Positions 41,724 to 51,795 of a stretch of DNA of 64,000 nt are shown here, piece by piece. The notes beneath the pieces are model-generated. The model did not search any database and was not told the DNA's origin. It saw only the letters and a list, made by a program, of their open reading frames with translations. The stretch is from assembly GCA_035948315.1 (NCBI GenBank), contig DASZJG010000089.1:248001-312000 (forward strand), given 5' to 3'. Origin of the DNA: CAJCJE01 sp035948315 (lineage in GTDB: Bacteria; Actinomycetota; Actinomycetes; Mycobacteriales; Pseudonocardiaceae). The translations under genes and the position numbers were made by a program. Every line of letters starts with the position of its first letter. Position 1 is the stretch's first letter.

Positions 41724-43351
41724 ACATCTCCACTGCGGTTTCGATTTCGGGCAGCGGTTTCCCCTGGCTGCTCGCGGTGATCCTGTGGCCGCTGCTCGGC
41801 GGTGTGATCGTCGCCTTCTTCAAGAACGACGCGCGCCTCGCCAAGTTGACCGCGATCGTGTTCTCGCTCGTCGAGTTCGCGCTCACCCTGGTCGTGCTGT
41901 TCAGCTACCACGCCTCCGGCGCGCGCATCCAGCTCGCCGGCTCGGCCGACTGGATCGCCTCCTTCGGCGTGCACTTCTCCTTCGGCGTGGACGGCATCGC
42001 GCTGATCATGCTGGTGATGCTCGGCGGGCTCACGCCGATCGTGCTCGGCGCCTCCTGGCAGGAGAAGCTGCCGGAAGGCCGGTCCATGGCCGGCTTCTTC
42101 TCGCTGATCCTGGTGATGGAAGCGTTGGTCATGGCCGTGTTCGCGGCGACGGACGTGTTCCTGTTCTACGTCCTGTTCGAGATCATGCTGATCCCGATGT
42201 ACTTCCTGATCGGCGGTTACGGCGGTCCGGGCCTGCGCCGGCAGTACGCGGCGGTGAAGTTCTTCCTGTACTCCTTCCTCGGCGGTCTGCTGATGCTCGC
42301 GTCGGCGATCGGCTGCTGGGCGTACGTGGAATCGGTCACCGGCACCGGCACCTTCGACTGGGCCACGCTGACCCGGGTGGTCAGCCACGCGCCGCTGGGC
42401 ACGCAGATCTGGCTGTTCATGGGCTTCTTCTTCGCCTTCGCCATCAAGGCCCCACTGGTGCCCTTCCACACCTGGCTACCGGACGCGGTGCAGGAATCCC
42501 CGGTCGGCGTCGGCGTGTTCCTGGTCGGCGTGCTGGACAAGGTCGGCATCTACGGTTTCCTGCGCTACTGCCTGCCGATGTTCCCGGACGCCAGCAAGAC
42601 GCTCGCCCCGCTGGTCCTGGTGCTGTCGGTGATCGGCGTGCTCTACGGCTCGCTGCTGGCCGCGGGCCAGAGCGACATGAAGCGCTTCGTCGCCTACGTG
42701 TCCATCGCGCACTTCGGCTTCATGGGTGTCGGCGTGTTCGCGTTCACCTCGCAGAGCGAGGTCGGCGCGGTCACCTACATGCTCAACCACAGCATCTCCA
42801 CCGGCATGCTGCTGCTGGTGGTCGGCATGATCGCGGTGCGCGGCCGGTCGTTCAAGGCCGAGGACTACGGCGGCATGGCCAAGGTGACCCCGCTGCTCGC
42901 CGGCTGCTTCTTCCTCGCCGGCCTGACCACGCTCTCGCTGCCCGGCACGAACTCGTTCATCTCCGAGTTCCTGGTGCTGCTGGGCTCCTACGAGACGCAG
43001 CCGGTGTACGCGATCCTGGCCACCATCGGCATGGTGCTCGCCGCGCTCTACGTGCTCTGGCTGGTCCAGCGGATCATGACGGGGCCGTTGCGGGGCAAGG
43101 CGTTCGGTGCCGACGAGCCGCTGGTCGGCGTGACCGGCGGGCCCGGTGCCGCGACCGATCCGCTCGGCCGGGCCAAGAGCATGATCAGCGACCTCAACGG
43201 CCGCGAGAAGCTGGTGCTCGCCCCGATGGTCATCTTGATCCTGCTGCTCGGCTTCTACCCCAAGCCGTTGCTCGACGTGGTGAACCCGTCGGTCGGCGCG
43301 ACTTTGACCTCGGTCGGCGTCTCAGTCGACGCGAACCAGGGAGGCAACTGA
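41720..43351 (+). CDS. nuoM: NADH-quinone oxidoreductase subunit M
   Basis: A 543-aa antiporter-like proton-pumping subunit with about 14 helices. Signatures are FYVLFEIMLIPMYFLIG with the channel Glu, AIKAPLVPFHTWLPDAV, KRFVAYVSIAHFGFMGVGVF and FLAGLTTLSLPGTNSFISEF. GTG 41720 overlaps nuoL; nuoN starts at GTG 43353, directly after the nuoM stop. Confidence 0.97.
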   Translation: MNISTAVSISGSGFPWLLAVILWPLLGGVIVAFFKNDARLAKLTAIVFSLVEFALTLVVLFSYHASGARIQLAGSADWIASFGVHFSFGVDGIALIMLVMLGGLTPIVLGASWQEKLPEGRSMAGFFSLILVMEALVMAVFAATDVFLFYVLFEIMLIPMYFLIGGYGGPGLRRQYAAVKFFLYSFLGGLLMLASAIGCWAYVESVTGTGTFDWATLTRVVSHAPLGTQIWLFMGFFFAFAIKAPLVPFHTWLPDAVQESPVGVGVFLVGVLDKVGIYGFLRYCLPMFPDASKTLAPLVLVLSVIGVLYGSLLAAGQSDMKRFVAYVSIAHFGFMGVGVFAFTSQSEVGAVTYMLNHSISTGMLLLVVGMIAVRGRSFKAEDYGGMAKVTPLLAGCFFLAGLTTLSLPGTNSFISEFLVLLGSYETQPVYAILATIGMVLAALYVLWLVQRIMTGPLRGKAFGADEPLVGVTGGPGAATDPLGRAKSMISDLNGREKLVLAPMVILILLLGFYPKPLLDVVNPSVGATLTSVGVSVDANQGGN

Positions 43352-43352
43352 A

Positions 43353-44918
43353 GTGGCCCCGCTGCTACTGGCTGACACGGCCGTTCAGGCCCCGGCGATC
43401 AACTACGGTGCGGTCGCGCCGCTGCTGATCGTGCTCGGCGCGGGCTGCGTCAGCGTGCTGTTCGAGGCGTTCCTGCCTCGGCAGACCCGCTGGGGCGCGC
43501 AGCTGACGCTGAGCGTTCTCACGCTGTTGGCCGCGGGTCTCTCGCTCGCGCTCTACCTCAAGGGCGCGCCCTCCGGTGGCATCACCACTATCTCGGGCGC
43601 GATCGCGGTCGACCGGCCGGCGCTGTTCCTGTGGGGCACGCTGCTCGCGCTCGGCTTCGCCGCGCTGCTGCTCATCGCGGACCGCACCACCGAGCGGGGC
43701 AGCTACTTCGTCGCGCACAATTCGCCCGCCGACGCCAGCCTGGCGCAGCGCACCCAGCAGGCGCTGTTCGGCGACATGCAGACCGAGGTCTTCCCGCTGA
43801 CCCTGTTCGCGCTCGGCGGCATGATGACCTTCACCGCCGCGAACGACCTGCTGACCATGTTCATCGCGCTGGAAGTGCTGAGCCTGCCGCTGTACCTGAT
43901 GGTCGGCATGGCGCGTCGGCGCAGGCTGATCTCGCAGGAGGCCGCGCTCAAGTACTTCCTGCTCGGCGCGTTCGCCTCCGCGTTCTTCCTCTACGGCCTC
44001 GCGCTGCTCTACGGCTACGCGAACTCGGTGAAGCTCTCCGACATCGCCAACGCGGCCACCGGCACCAGCCACTCGGACGCGCTGCTGTTCGGCGGGTTGG
44101 GCCTACTCGTGGTCGGCCTGATGTTCAAGGGGTCGGTCGGTCCGTTCCACACCTGGACCCCGGACGTCTACCAGGGCGCGCCCACCCCGGTCACCGCGTT
44201 CATGGGTGCCTGCACCAAGGTCGCCGCGTTCGGCGCCATCCTGCGAGTGATGACCGTCGCGTTCAAGGTCACGAGCTGGGAATGGCGCGGCGTGCTGTGG
44301 GCGGTCGCCATCGCGTCCATGTTCATCGGCGCGGTGCTCGGCCTCACCCAGACCGACGTGAAGCGGATGATCGCCTACTCGTCCGTCGCGCACGCCGGCT
44401 TCCTGCTGATCGGCGCCATCGCGCTGACCCACAACGGCCTGTCCGGCACGCTGTTCTACCTGCTCGCCTACGGCTTCACCACGGTGGCCGCGTTCGGCGT
44501 GGTCACCCTGGTCCGCACCGCGGATGGTGAGGCATCACACCTTTCCTCCTGGGCCGGGTTGGCCAAGCGCTCGCCGTTGTTGGCAGCCGTGTTCACGTTC
44601 TTGCTGCTCGCCCTCGCCGGTATCCCGCTGACCAGCGGTTTCATCGGAAAGTGGCTGGTTTTCTCGGCTGGCATCGAGGACGGTATGGCCCCGCTGGTGG
44701 TGGTCGGCCTGATCGCCAGCACGGTCGCCGCGTTCTTCTACCTGCGGGTCATCGTGCTGATGTACTTCTCCGACCCCGCTCCGGACGGCCCGACGGTGAG
44801 TGTGCCCGGTCCGTTCACCACGGCGGCCATTACCCTGGGCGTATTGGTAACACTCGTGTTGGGCGTGTGGCCGGCGGTCGTCCTCGGTTGGGCGGGCGGT
44901 GGCGGTTTCGCCCTCTGA
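43353..44918 (+). CDS. nuoN: NADH-quinone oxidoreductase subunit N
   Basis: A 521-aa antiporter-like proton-pumping subunit, last of the complex I genes. Typical stretches are LTMFIALEVLSLPLYLMVGM, FKGSVGPFHTWTPDVYQGAP, TDVKRMIAYSSVAHAGFLLI and LALAGIPLTSGFIGKWLVFS. About 14 helices are present. It ends 15 bp before the polyprenyl synthase gene, so tail synthesis is probably co-transcribed with the enzyme that uses the quinone. Confidence 0.97.
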   Translation: MAPLLLADTAVQAPAINYGAVAPLLIVLGAGCVSVLFEAFLPRQTRWGAQLTLSVLTLLAAGLSLALYLKGAPSGGITTISGAIAVDRPALFLWGTLLALGFAALLLIADRTTERGSYFVAHNSPADASLAQRTQQALFGDMQTEVFPLTLFALGGMMTFTAANDLLTMFIALEVLSLPLYLMVGMARRRRLISQEAALKYFLLGAFASAFFLYGLALLYGYANSVKLSDIANAATGTSHSDALLFGGLGLLVVGLMFKGSVGPFHTWTPDVYQGAPTPVTAFMGACTKVAAFGAILRVMTVAFKVTSWEWRGVLWAVAIASMFIGAVLGLTQTDVKRMIAYSSVAHAGFLLIGAIALTHNGLSGTLFYLLAYGFTTVAAFGVVTLVRTADGEASHLSSWAGLAKRSPLLAAVFTFLLLALAGIPLTSGFIGKWLVFSAGIEDGMAPLVVVGLIASTVAAFFYLRVIVLMYFSDPAPDGPTVSVPGPFTTAAITLGVLVTLVLGVWPAVVLGWAGGGGFAL

Positions 44919-44933
44919 CGCGTTGAGGGCGAT

Positions 44934-45956
44934 GTGACAAGTAACCAGCCGGCGGGTGCCGTCGGCGAGTTGGGAACGCAGTTCGAGCTGCTGGATCCCG
45001 CGCTGGCCGCGTCGGTGCGGGCCGGACTCGACCGGGTCGAGGACGTCCTGCACAGCGTCGTGCGCAGCGATGTCGAGTTCGTGCAGGCGACCGCCCTGCA
45101 CCTGGTCGACGCCGGTGGCAAGCGCTTGCGTCCGTTGTTCACGCTGCTCGCCGCCCAGTTCGGCGATCCGAAGCGGGAAGACGTGATCACCGCGGCCGCC
45201 GCGGTCGAGCTGGTGCACGCCGCGACGCTGTGCCACGACGACGTGATGGATGAGGCCACCATGCGGCGCGGCGCGGTCAGTGCCAACGCCAAGTGGAACA
45301 ACTCGGTGGCCATCCTGGCCGGCGACTACCTGTTCGCGCACGCCTCCCGGCTCGTCTCCGACCTGGGCACGGACGCGGCCCGGATCATCGCGGAAACGTT
45401 TGCGGAGCTGGTCGCCGGGCAGATGCGCGAGACCATCGGCCCGATCAACGGCGCCGACCCGATCGAGCACTACCTGTCCGTCATCGCGCAGAAGACCGGT
45501 TCGCTGACCGCCACCGCGGGCCGCTACGGCGCCATGTGCTCGGGCGCGGCCCCGGAGCACGTCGTGGCGATGCGCCGGTTCGGCGAGTACATCGGCGCGG
45601 TCCTGCAGATCTCCGACGACATCATCGACATCGCGTCGTCGTCCTCCGAATCCGGCAAGAACCCCGGCACCGACCTGCGCGAAGGCGTCAGCACGCTGCC
45701 CATGCTCTACGCGCTGGCCGACCCGGACGAGTCCAACGACCGGCTGCGCCATCTGCTCTCCGCGCCGCTGACCGACGACGCCGAGGTCGACGAGGCACTG
45801 CAACTGCTGCGCGACTCCGCCGCGCTGTTGCAGGCTCGCAAGACCCTCGCCGGCTATGCCGACCGGGCCCGCGCCCAGCTCGACGAGCTGCCCGGCGGCG
45901 CGGCTCGCGACGCGCTGCGCTCGCTGACCGACTACATGGTCGAGCGCACCGGCTGA
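44934..45956 (+). CDS. Polyprenyl diphosphate synthase (menaquinone side chain type)
   Basis: A 340-aa trans-prenyltransferase extending isopentenyl units. GGKRLRP is at 61-67, the first Asp-rich motif DDVMD at 102-106 and the second DDIID at 228-232. The residues before the first motif (VELVHAATLCHDDVMD) lack bulky aromatics, which suggests a long chain product, as in heptaprenyl to decaprenyl synthases (GrcC/HepT/IspB type). It probably makes the MenA prenyl donor. GTG 44934 follows GAGGG and lies 15 bp after nuoN. A strong hairpin follows. Confidence 0.92.
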   Translation: MTSNQPAGAVGELGTQFELLDPALAASVRAGLDRVEDVLHSVVRSDVEFVQATALHLVDAGGKRLRPLFTLLAAQFGDPKREDVITAAAAVELVHAATLCHDDVMDEATMRRGAVSANAKWNNSVAILAGDYLFAHASRLVSDLGTDAARIIAETFAELVAGQMRETIGPINGADPIEHYLSVIAQKTGSLTATAGRYGAMCSGAAPEHVVAMRRFGEYIGAVLQISDDIIDIASSSSESGKNPGTDLREGVSTLPMLYALADPDESNDRLRHLLSAPLTDDAEVDEALQLLRDSAALLQARKTLAGYADRARAQLDELPGGAARDALRSLTDYMVERTG

Positions 45957-45978
45957 GTTTCGCCTCCAGACGAAAAAT

Positions 45979-46011
45979 ACGATGCCCCGGCCTGGTTGGC
46001 CGGGGCATCGT
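45979..46011. terminator. Bidirectional terminator, polyprenyl synthase and minus-strand micro-gene
   Basis: A perfect 14-bp inverted repeat (ACGATGCCCCGGCC and its complement) with loop TGGTT. It lies 22 bp after the synthase stop on the plus strand and 1 bp after the TAG that closes the 46013-46165 frame on the minus strand. Confidence 0.85.
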
Positions 46012-46036
46012 CCTACCGTCCGTCGACGGTGTCGTG

Positions 46037-46066
46037 CTTGATCAGTTTCAGCTTGATCAGTTTCGG
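46037..46066. repeat. Tandem 15-bp direct repeat
   Basis: CTTGATCAGTTTCAG is followed at once by CTTGATCAGTTTCGG; each contains the palindrome TGATCA. On the minus strand they fall within the post-TGA frame and encode the repeated KLIK segment. Confidence 0.85.
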
Positions 46067-46102
46067 AAGGGCGGCGGCGACGAGTTCGTCACCAGCGACC
46101 GG

Positions 46103-46165
46103 TCACCACCAGCAGTGGTGGCCGAGCGAGACGATCAGGTTCACCACAACATTGAGCACAATCAC
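46103..46165 (-). CDS. Candidate 20-codon hydrophobic micro-protein with in-frame TGA extension
   Basis: Minus-strand GTG 46165 is preceded by CGGAGGAAAAC, a near-ideal ribosome binding site. It encodes MIVLNVVVNLIVSLGHHCWW and meets TGA at 46105-46103. The same frame then stays open for 29 codons (PVAGDELVAAALPKLIKLKL and a short hydrophilic end) to TAG 46013, 1 bp before the terminator stem. The His-His-Cys-Trp-Trp-stop codons lie in a hairpin (GGCCACCAC with GTGGTGACC). Options are a 20-aa peptide, a leader peptide, a gene broken by a Trp-to-stop change, or TGA recoding. No family is recognised. Confidence 0.45.
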   Translation of the reverse strand: MIVLNVVVNLIVSLGHHCWW

Positions 46166-46289
46166 GTTTTCCTCCGATTGAGACGTGATGAGGATTTCTC
46201 ATAACTGCGCGCGCCCCGAGAAAGTAGCGCCGCGCGATCCGTCCCGTCGCGTCACGAATGGGGGATATCGCGAGCCCATTCCGTAGCCG

Positions 46290-46318
46290 TTGGCAACGCT
46301 GTGTATTAGCGTCGCCAA
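46290..46318. promoter_or_regulatory. 11-bp inverted repeat, candidate operator
   Basis: TTGGCAACGCT and AGCGTCGCCAA flank a 7-nt spacer with one mismatch. It lies 318 bp before the sunset-domain gene and 125 bp before the micro-gene start. Size and symmetry fit a dimeric transcription factor; the factor is unknown. Confidence 0.45.
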
Positions 46319-46360
46319 TATGAGTGTCGTCCTGGCCTACGGCCAGTGATCATTGCTACG

Positions 46361-46377
46361 TTCGATCAACGATCGAA
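46361..46377. promoter_or_regulatory. 7-bp inverted repeat, candidate operator
   Basis: TTCGATC-AAC-GATCGAA is a perfect dyad in the AT-richer part of the intergenic region, close to two shorter dyads (CTGGCC-TAC-GGCCAG at 46332 and AGATC-TGT-GATCT at 46413). Confidence 0.4.
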
Positions 46378-46526
46378 TTACACCCGAAGGATTTACATTT
46401 ACTCGGGCGAGAAGATCTGTGATCTGAGACACATCCGTCCGGATAGTCCTTCCTGACGGTCGAGTGGTTCTGCTGAGCTGCGTCCACCTAATGGGGTACC
46501 TCGGCACGGGTATCACAGGTAGGGGA

Positions 46527-46555
46527 GACTGCTGTTTGCAGAGTCGACAGCAGTC
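46527..46555 (+). promoter_or_regulatory. Leader hairpin before the sunset-domain gene
   Basis: GACTGCTGT and ACAGCAGTC pair perfectly over 9 bp around an 11-nt loop. It lies about 80 bp before ATG 46636, in the likely untranslated leader. It is overlapped by a decamer direct repeat (GTCGACAGCA, GTCGACAGAG). Confidence 0.4.
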
Positions 46556-46635
46556 GACAGAGTCGTCCGTCGCAGCGGTCGGTGTGTTGATGACCTCTCG
46601 GATCGGCGGTCATCGGCGGGAGGGAAATCGGAGAG

Positions 46636-48768
46636 ATGTGGCTATTCGGTCAGGTGTGGTTCGCCTGCCTGGTCGGCTTCGTCGTGGGCGTCGGGCTTAC
46701 CTGGCTGTGGCAGGTCCGTCCGCTCAACCGGCGGCTCGCTGACCTGGAGCGCTCCGCCCGCGTCGCGGACCGTCCCGCCCGCCCGTCCGGTCGCCAGGAC
46801 GAGGACTACCGGCCCGGCTTCGGCAACACCACCTACGACTCCTCGGTCGCCGCGCCGTCGAACGTCGGCGTCAGCACCCCCAGCGGGCGCCCGGGCCTCG
46901 ACGAGATGTTCGAGCCCGAGCCGCAGGCGGAGCCGACCCACGTCGACGCGACCCGGGTGCACTCGGTCGACGACTACGTCGAGGCGCTGGTGCAGGAGTA
47001 CCAGGGTGACGCTCCCGGCGAGAACAGGGCCTGGACCAACCGCAACCCCGAGGCGGTCGAGTCCTGGCGCCCCGGCGCGCTCGGCGCCCGCCTCGACGCG
47101 GCCGACCAGCACGACGACCCGCACGCCGACGCCCAGCTGACCAGCTACCAGTCCGTCCAGCAGCACGACGACGCCCAACTCACCAGCTATCAGCCTGTTC
47201 AGCAGCACGACGACGCCGAGCTGACCAGCTATCAGGCTGTGCAACCGCACGACGACGCGCAGTTGACCAGTTATCAACCGGTGGTGCGCCAGGACCCCGA
47301 GCCGGAACCGGGCGCGACCGAGGCGACCCAGCTCCAGCCGCGCGCGTTCGGCACCTCCTACAGCGAGTTCGGCAACCGGGGCAACGCCGACGAGCAGTAC
47401 CTGGACTACCTGCGCTCCGGCGCTATGGACGTCGAGCCGACCCAGGCCGTGACGCCCGAGCCGGAACCCGAGGTCGTCCGCGACTACGTCGAGCACGAGC
47501 CGGAACCCGTGCACGAGTACCAGGACTACTTCGCCGCCGACGACTACTCGACCCAGGACCACATGGCCGAGCAGCAGGTGGCCGAGCAGCACGACGAGGT
47601 GGCCGAGGAGCACCCGGCCGAGGTGACCTCGATCCTGCCGCCGATCGTCGACGAGCCGACCGAGATCGAGGAGCCTGCCGAATCGGGCGAGCAGACCGTC
47701 GCCGAGGCGCAGCCGGTCGCCCAGCACGAGGACGAGCAGGCCGAGTCCGACTACCCCAACTACTTCGAGCCGAGCGAACCGCTGACCACGCTGGTGCGCC
47801 CGCACAGCAGCGGCGGCGGCCCGATCGCCTCCGCGCAGCCCTTCCAGCTCAGCGGCCCGGACCGGGTGGACGCGAACTCGCAGCAGGGCCAGCTCACCCC
47901 GATCGAGGAGGGCGGCTTCCAGCCCTTCGCCAAGATCTACGACGAGGAGTACCCGGCCGAGGCCGGCGCGCAGGACTGGCAGGACGACTGGTCCGACGAG
48001 CGGGAGCAGGCCAACGGCGCGCACGCACCCGAGGAGACCGAACCGGGCGAGACGACCGGCCCGGTGCCCGCCAAGGTCATCGCGCAGGCCGACGCCGCGT
48101 CCCTGTTCGAGCCCGAGACGGCCGCGGAGAGCACGTCGGTGTTCAGCCCGATCACCGACGAGCCGCAGGCCGAGTACGAGCAGGACGCGCCGGCCCCCCG
48201 GCACCAGATCGTCCAGCAGAGCGAGCCCGAGTACGCCGACTACGACGAGGACTACCAGGAGGCGGACGAGGACCCCTCGGCCTCCGGGCGGTCCCTGTTC
48301 GAGCCGGTGATCGAGCCGGAGCAGCCGACGAGCTACCTGACCCCGGTCGCCCCGCCCGCCCCGCAGAACGGCGGCCAGAGCCCGCAACCGGCACCGCAGC
48401 CGACCCAGCAGCTCCAGCCGCAGCAGCTCCAGCCGCAGTCGACCGGGCCGCGCCCGATCCGGGTACGCACCGGGGTCGCCCAGCCGAACCGGCCGCAGGT
48501 CGGCGTCGAGCCGACTCGTCCGGTGCGCGCGCCCTCGGGCTCGGCGGGTTGGCAGAGCGGGCCGTTCGGCCCCGGTTCGGCCCTGCCGCTGCCCGACGGG
48601 TCGGCGCCGTCACCGCAGTTCCGGATCAAGGCGCGGACCTCCTCGATGGTCTTCCACACCGAGTCCTCGCCGTTCTACGACCGGCTGGAACCGCAGGTCT
48701 GGTTCGCCTCCCAGGACGACGCGCAGCGCGCAGGCTTCACCAGCTGGGAGCGCCCGCGCACCTGGTGA
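46636..48768 (+). CDS. Large acidic single-pass membrane protein with C-terminal sunset domain
   Basis: A 710-aa protein. Residues 5-26 form one membrane helix (GQVWFACLVGFVVGVGLTWL). A very long acidic, Glu/Gln/Pro-rich region follows, with four tandem 14-aa units of the type DAQLTSYQPVQQHD at 165-220. The last 50 residues form a folded module, RIKARTSSMVFHTESSPFYD followed by VWFASQDDAQRAGF, matching the sunset domain seen in ArfC-like channel accessory proteins of mycobacteria. ATG 46636 follows GGAGAG. A role at the cell envelope is likely; the disordered spacer could span the periplasm or wall. It is flanked by terminators, hence monocistronic. Confidence 0.75.
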   Translation: MWLFGQVWFACLVGFVVGVGLTWLWQVRPLNRRLADLERSARVADRPARPSGRQDEDYRPGFGNTTYDSSVAAPSNVGVSTPSGRPGLDEMFEPEPQAEPTHVDATRVHSVDDYVEALVQEYQGDAPGENRAWTNRNPEAVESWRPGALGARLDAADQHDDPHADAQLTSYQSVQQHDDAQLTSYQPVQQHDDAELTSYQAVQPHDDAQLTSYQPVVRQDPEPEPGATEATQLQPRAFGTSYSEFGNRGNADEQYLDYLRSGAMDVEPTQAVTPEPEPEVVRDYVEHEPEPVHEYQDYFAADDYSTQDHMAEQQVAEQHDEVAEEHPAEVTSILPPIVDEPTEIEEPAESGEQTVAEAQPVAQHEDEQAESDYPNYFEPSEPLTTLVRPHSSGGGPIASAQPFQLSGPDRVDANSQQGQLTPIEEGGFQPFAKIYDEEYPAEAGAQDWQDDWSDEREQANGAHAPEETEPGETTGPVPAKVIAQADAASLFEPETAAESTSVFSPITDEPQAEYEQDAPAPRHQIVQQSEPEYADYDEDYQEADEDPSASGRSLFEPVIEPEQPTSYLTPVAPPAPQNGGQSPQPAPQPTQQLQPQQLQPQSTGPRPIRVRTGVAQPNRPQVGVEPTRPVRAPSGSAGWQSGPFGPGSALPLPDGSAPSPQFRIKARTSSMVFHTESSPFYDRLEPQVWFASQDDAQRAGFTSWERPRTW
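47128..47295 (+). repeat. Four tandem 42-bp coding repeats
   Basis: Four units of 42 bp encode 14-aa repeats with the shared core LTSYQ and flanking D-A-(Q/E) and V-x-x-x-D. Codons differ between units more than the residues do, so the peptide rather than the DNA appears conserved. Confidence 0.85.
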
Positions 48769-48770
48769 CC

Positions 48771-48823
48771 CGCAACGACGAACGGCCCGCCTCCGAGAAG
48801 GAGGCGGGCCGTTCGTCGTTGCG
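48771..48823. terminator. 24-bp perfect-stem bidirectional terminator
   Basis: Left arm 48771-48794 and right arm 48800-48823 are perfectly complementary over 24 bp around loop GAGAA. It lies 2 bp after the sunset-domain gene and 3 bp before the end of korB, serving both convergent units. Confidence 0.9.
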
Positions 48824-48826
48824 GCT

Positions 48827-49902
48827 TCAGCGGGCGACGGTCCAGGTGTCCTTGCCGTTGAGCAGCGACTGGAGGTCGGCCGGCTTGGTCTGCCGGGCCT
48901 GCCGCACCTGGGCGCGCGCCTCGTCGTCGTAGGTCGGCCGGTCCACGTTGCGGAAGACACCGGTCACGGTGTGCGCGAGGCTGGTGTCGGTGAGCCGGGA
49001 CAGCGCGAACGCGTAGGACGGGTCGTTGAGGTGAGCGTCGTGCACGACCAGCGCGTCCACGCCCACCTCGGTCACCTTGCGGACCTGGAGCGAACCGGTC
49101 ACCTGGTCGCGGACCACGCCGTACTCGCCGCCCTCGTCGCCGCCACCGAACCGGATCGGCTCGCCGTGGCGCAGCGGGATGATCCGCCGCTCCCGTTCGC
49201 CCGGCTCCTTGAGCACGTCGAACGCGCCGTCGTTGAAGATCGGGCAGTTCTGGTAGATCTCCACCAGCGCGGTGCCGCGGTGCGCGGCGGCCTGGCCGAG
49301 CACCTCGGTCAGCTGCTTGCGGTCCGAGTCGATGGCGCGGGCCACGAAGCTGGCCTCGGCGCCCAGCGCGAGCGAGACCGGGTTGAACGGGTTGTCCAGC
49401 GAGCCCATCGGCGTCGACTTGGTGATCTTGCCGGTTTCGCTGGTCGGCGAGTACTGGCCCTTGGTGAGGCCGTAGATCCGGTTGTTGAACAGCAGGATCT
49501 TGAGGTTCACGTTGCGCCGCAACGTGTGGATCAGGTGGTTGCCGCCGATGGACAGCGCGTCGCCGTCACCGGTCACCACCCACACCGACAGGTCCGGCCG
49601 GGACACCGCGAGACCGGTGGCGAAGGCTGGGGCGCGACCGTGGATCGAGTGCACGCCATAGGTGTCCATGTAGTACGGAAACCGCGAGGAGCAGCCGATG
49701 CCGGACACGAACACGACGTTCTCGCGCTTGAGTCCCAGCGACGGCATGAACGACTGGACGGCGGCGAGCACGGCGTAGTCGCCGCAACCCGGGCACCAGC
49801 GGACCTCCTGGTCCGACTTGTAGTCCTTGGCGCTCTGCTTCTCGTCGGTGGTCGGCACCCCGTCCAGACCACCGACTCCGGGCAGACCCAGATCGACAGC
49901 GG

Positions 49903-49906
<4 letters not shown>
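48827..49906 (-). CDS. korB: 2-oxoacid:ferredoxin oxidoreductase, beta subunit
   Basis: A 359-aa subunit holding thiamine diphosphate and one 4Fe-4S cluster. Cluster ligands fit Cys38, Cys41 (RWCPGCGDY), Cys72 (GIGCSSRF) and Cys221 (YQNCPIF). The ThDP motif runs from GDGDALSIGG (113-122) to LFNNRIYGLTKGQ. With KorA it would oxidatively decarboxylate 2-oxoglutarate to succinyl-CoA and reduce ferredoxin, the CoA-dependent alternative to 2-oxoglutarate dehydrogenase known in mycobacteria. It overlaps korA by ATGA. Substrate specificity (2-oxoglutarate or another oxoacid) is inferred from mycobacterial similarity. Confidence 0.92.

Positions 49907-51795
<1,889 letters not shown>

Larger units (their letters stand above)
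45957..46635. other. Structured 679-bp intergenic region
   Basis: It holds no conventional gene. From left to right: the terminator, the micro-gene frame, a tandem 15-bp repeat (46037-46066), four dyads (46290-46318, 46332-46346, 46361-46377, 46413-46425), and a 9-bp hairpin (46527-46555) in the presumed leader of the sunset-domain gene. The stretch 46200-46440 is AT-richer than its surroundings and probably contains promoters for both directions. Confidence 0.75.

Noticed and set aside
46103..46165. trp-type attenuator leader peptide (tandem Trp codons before the stop)
   Set aside because: No amino-acid biosynthesis gene lies downstream; the frame is followed by a terminator and then a convergent gene.
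47128..47295. CRISPR-like or intergenic tandem repeat
   Set aside because: The repeats are direct, in frame, without spacers, and encode conserved 14-aa units inside a gene.
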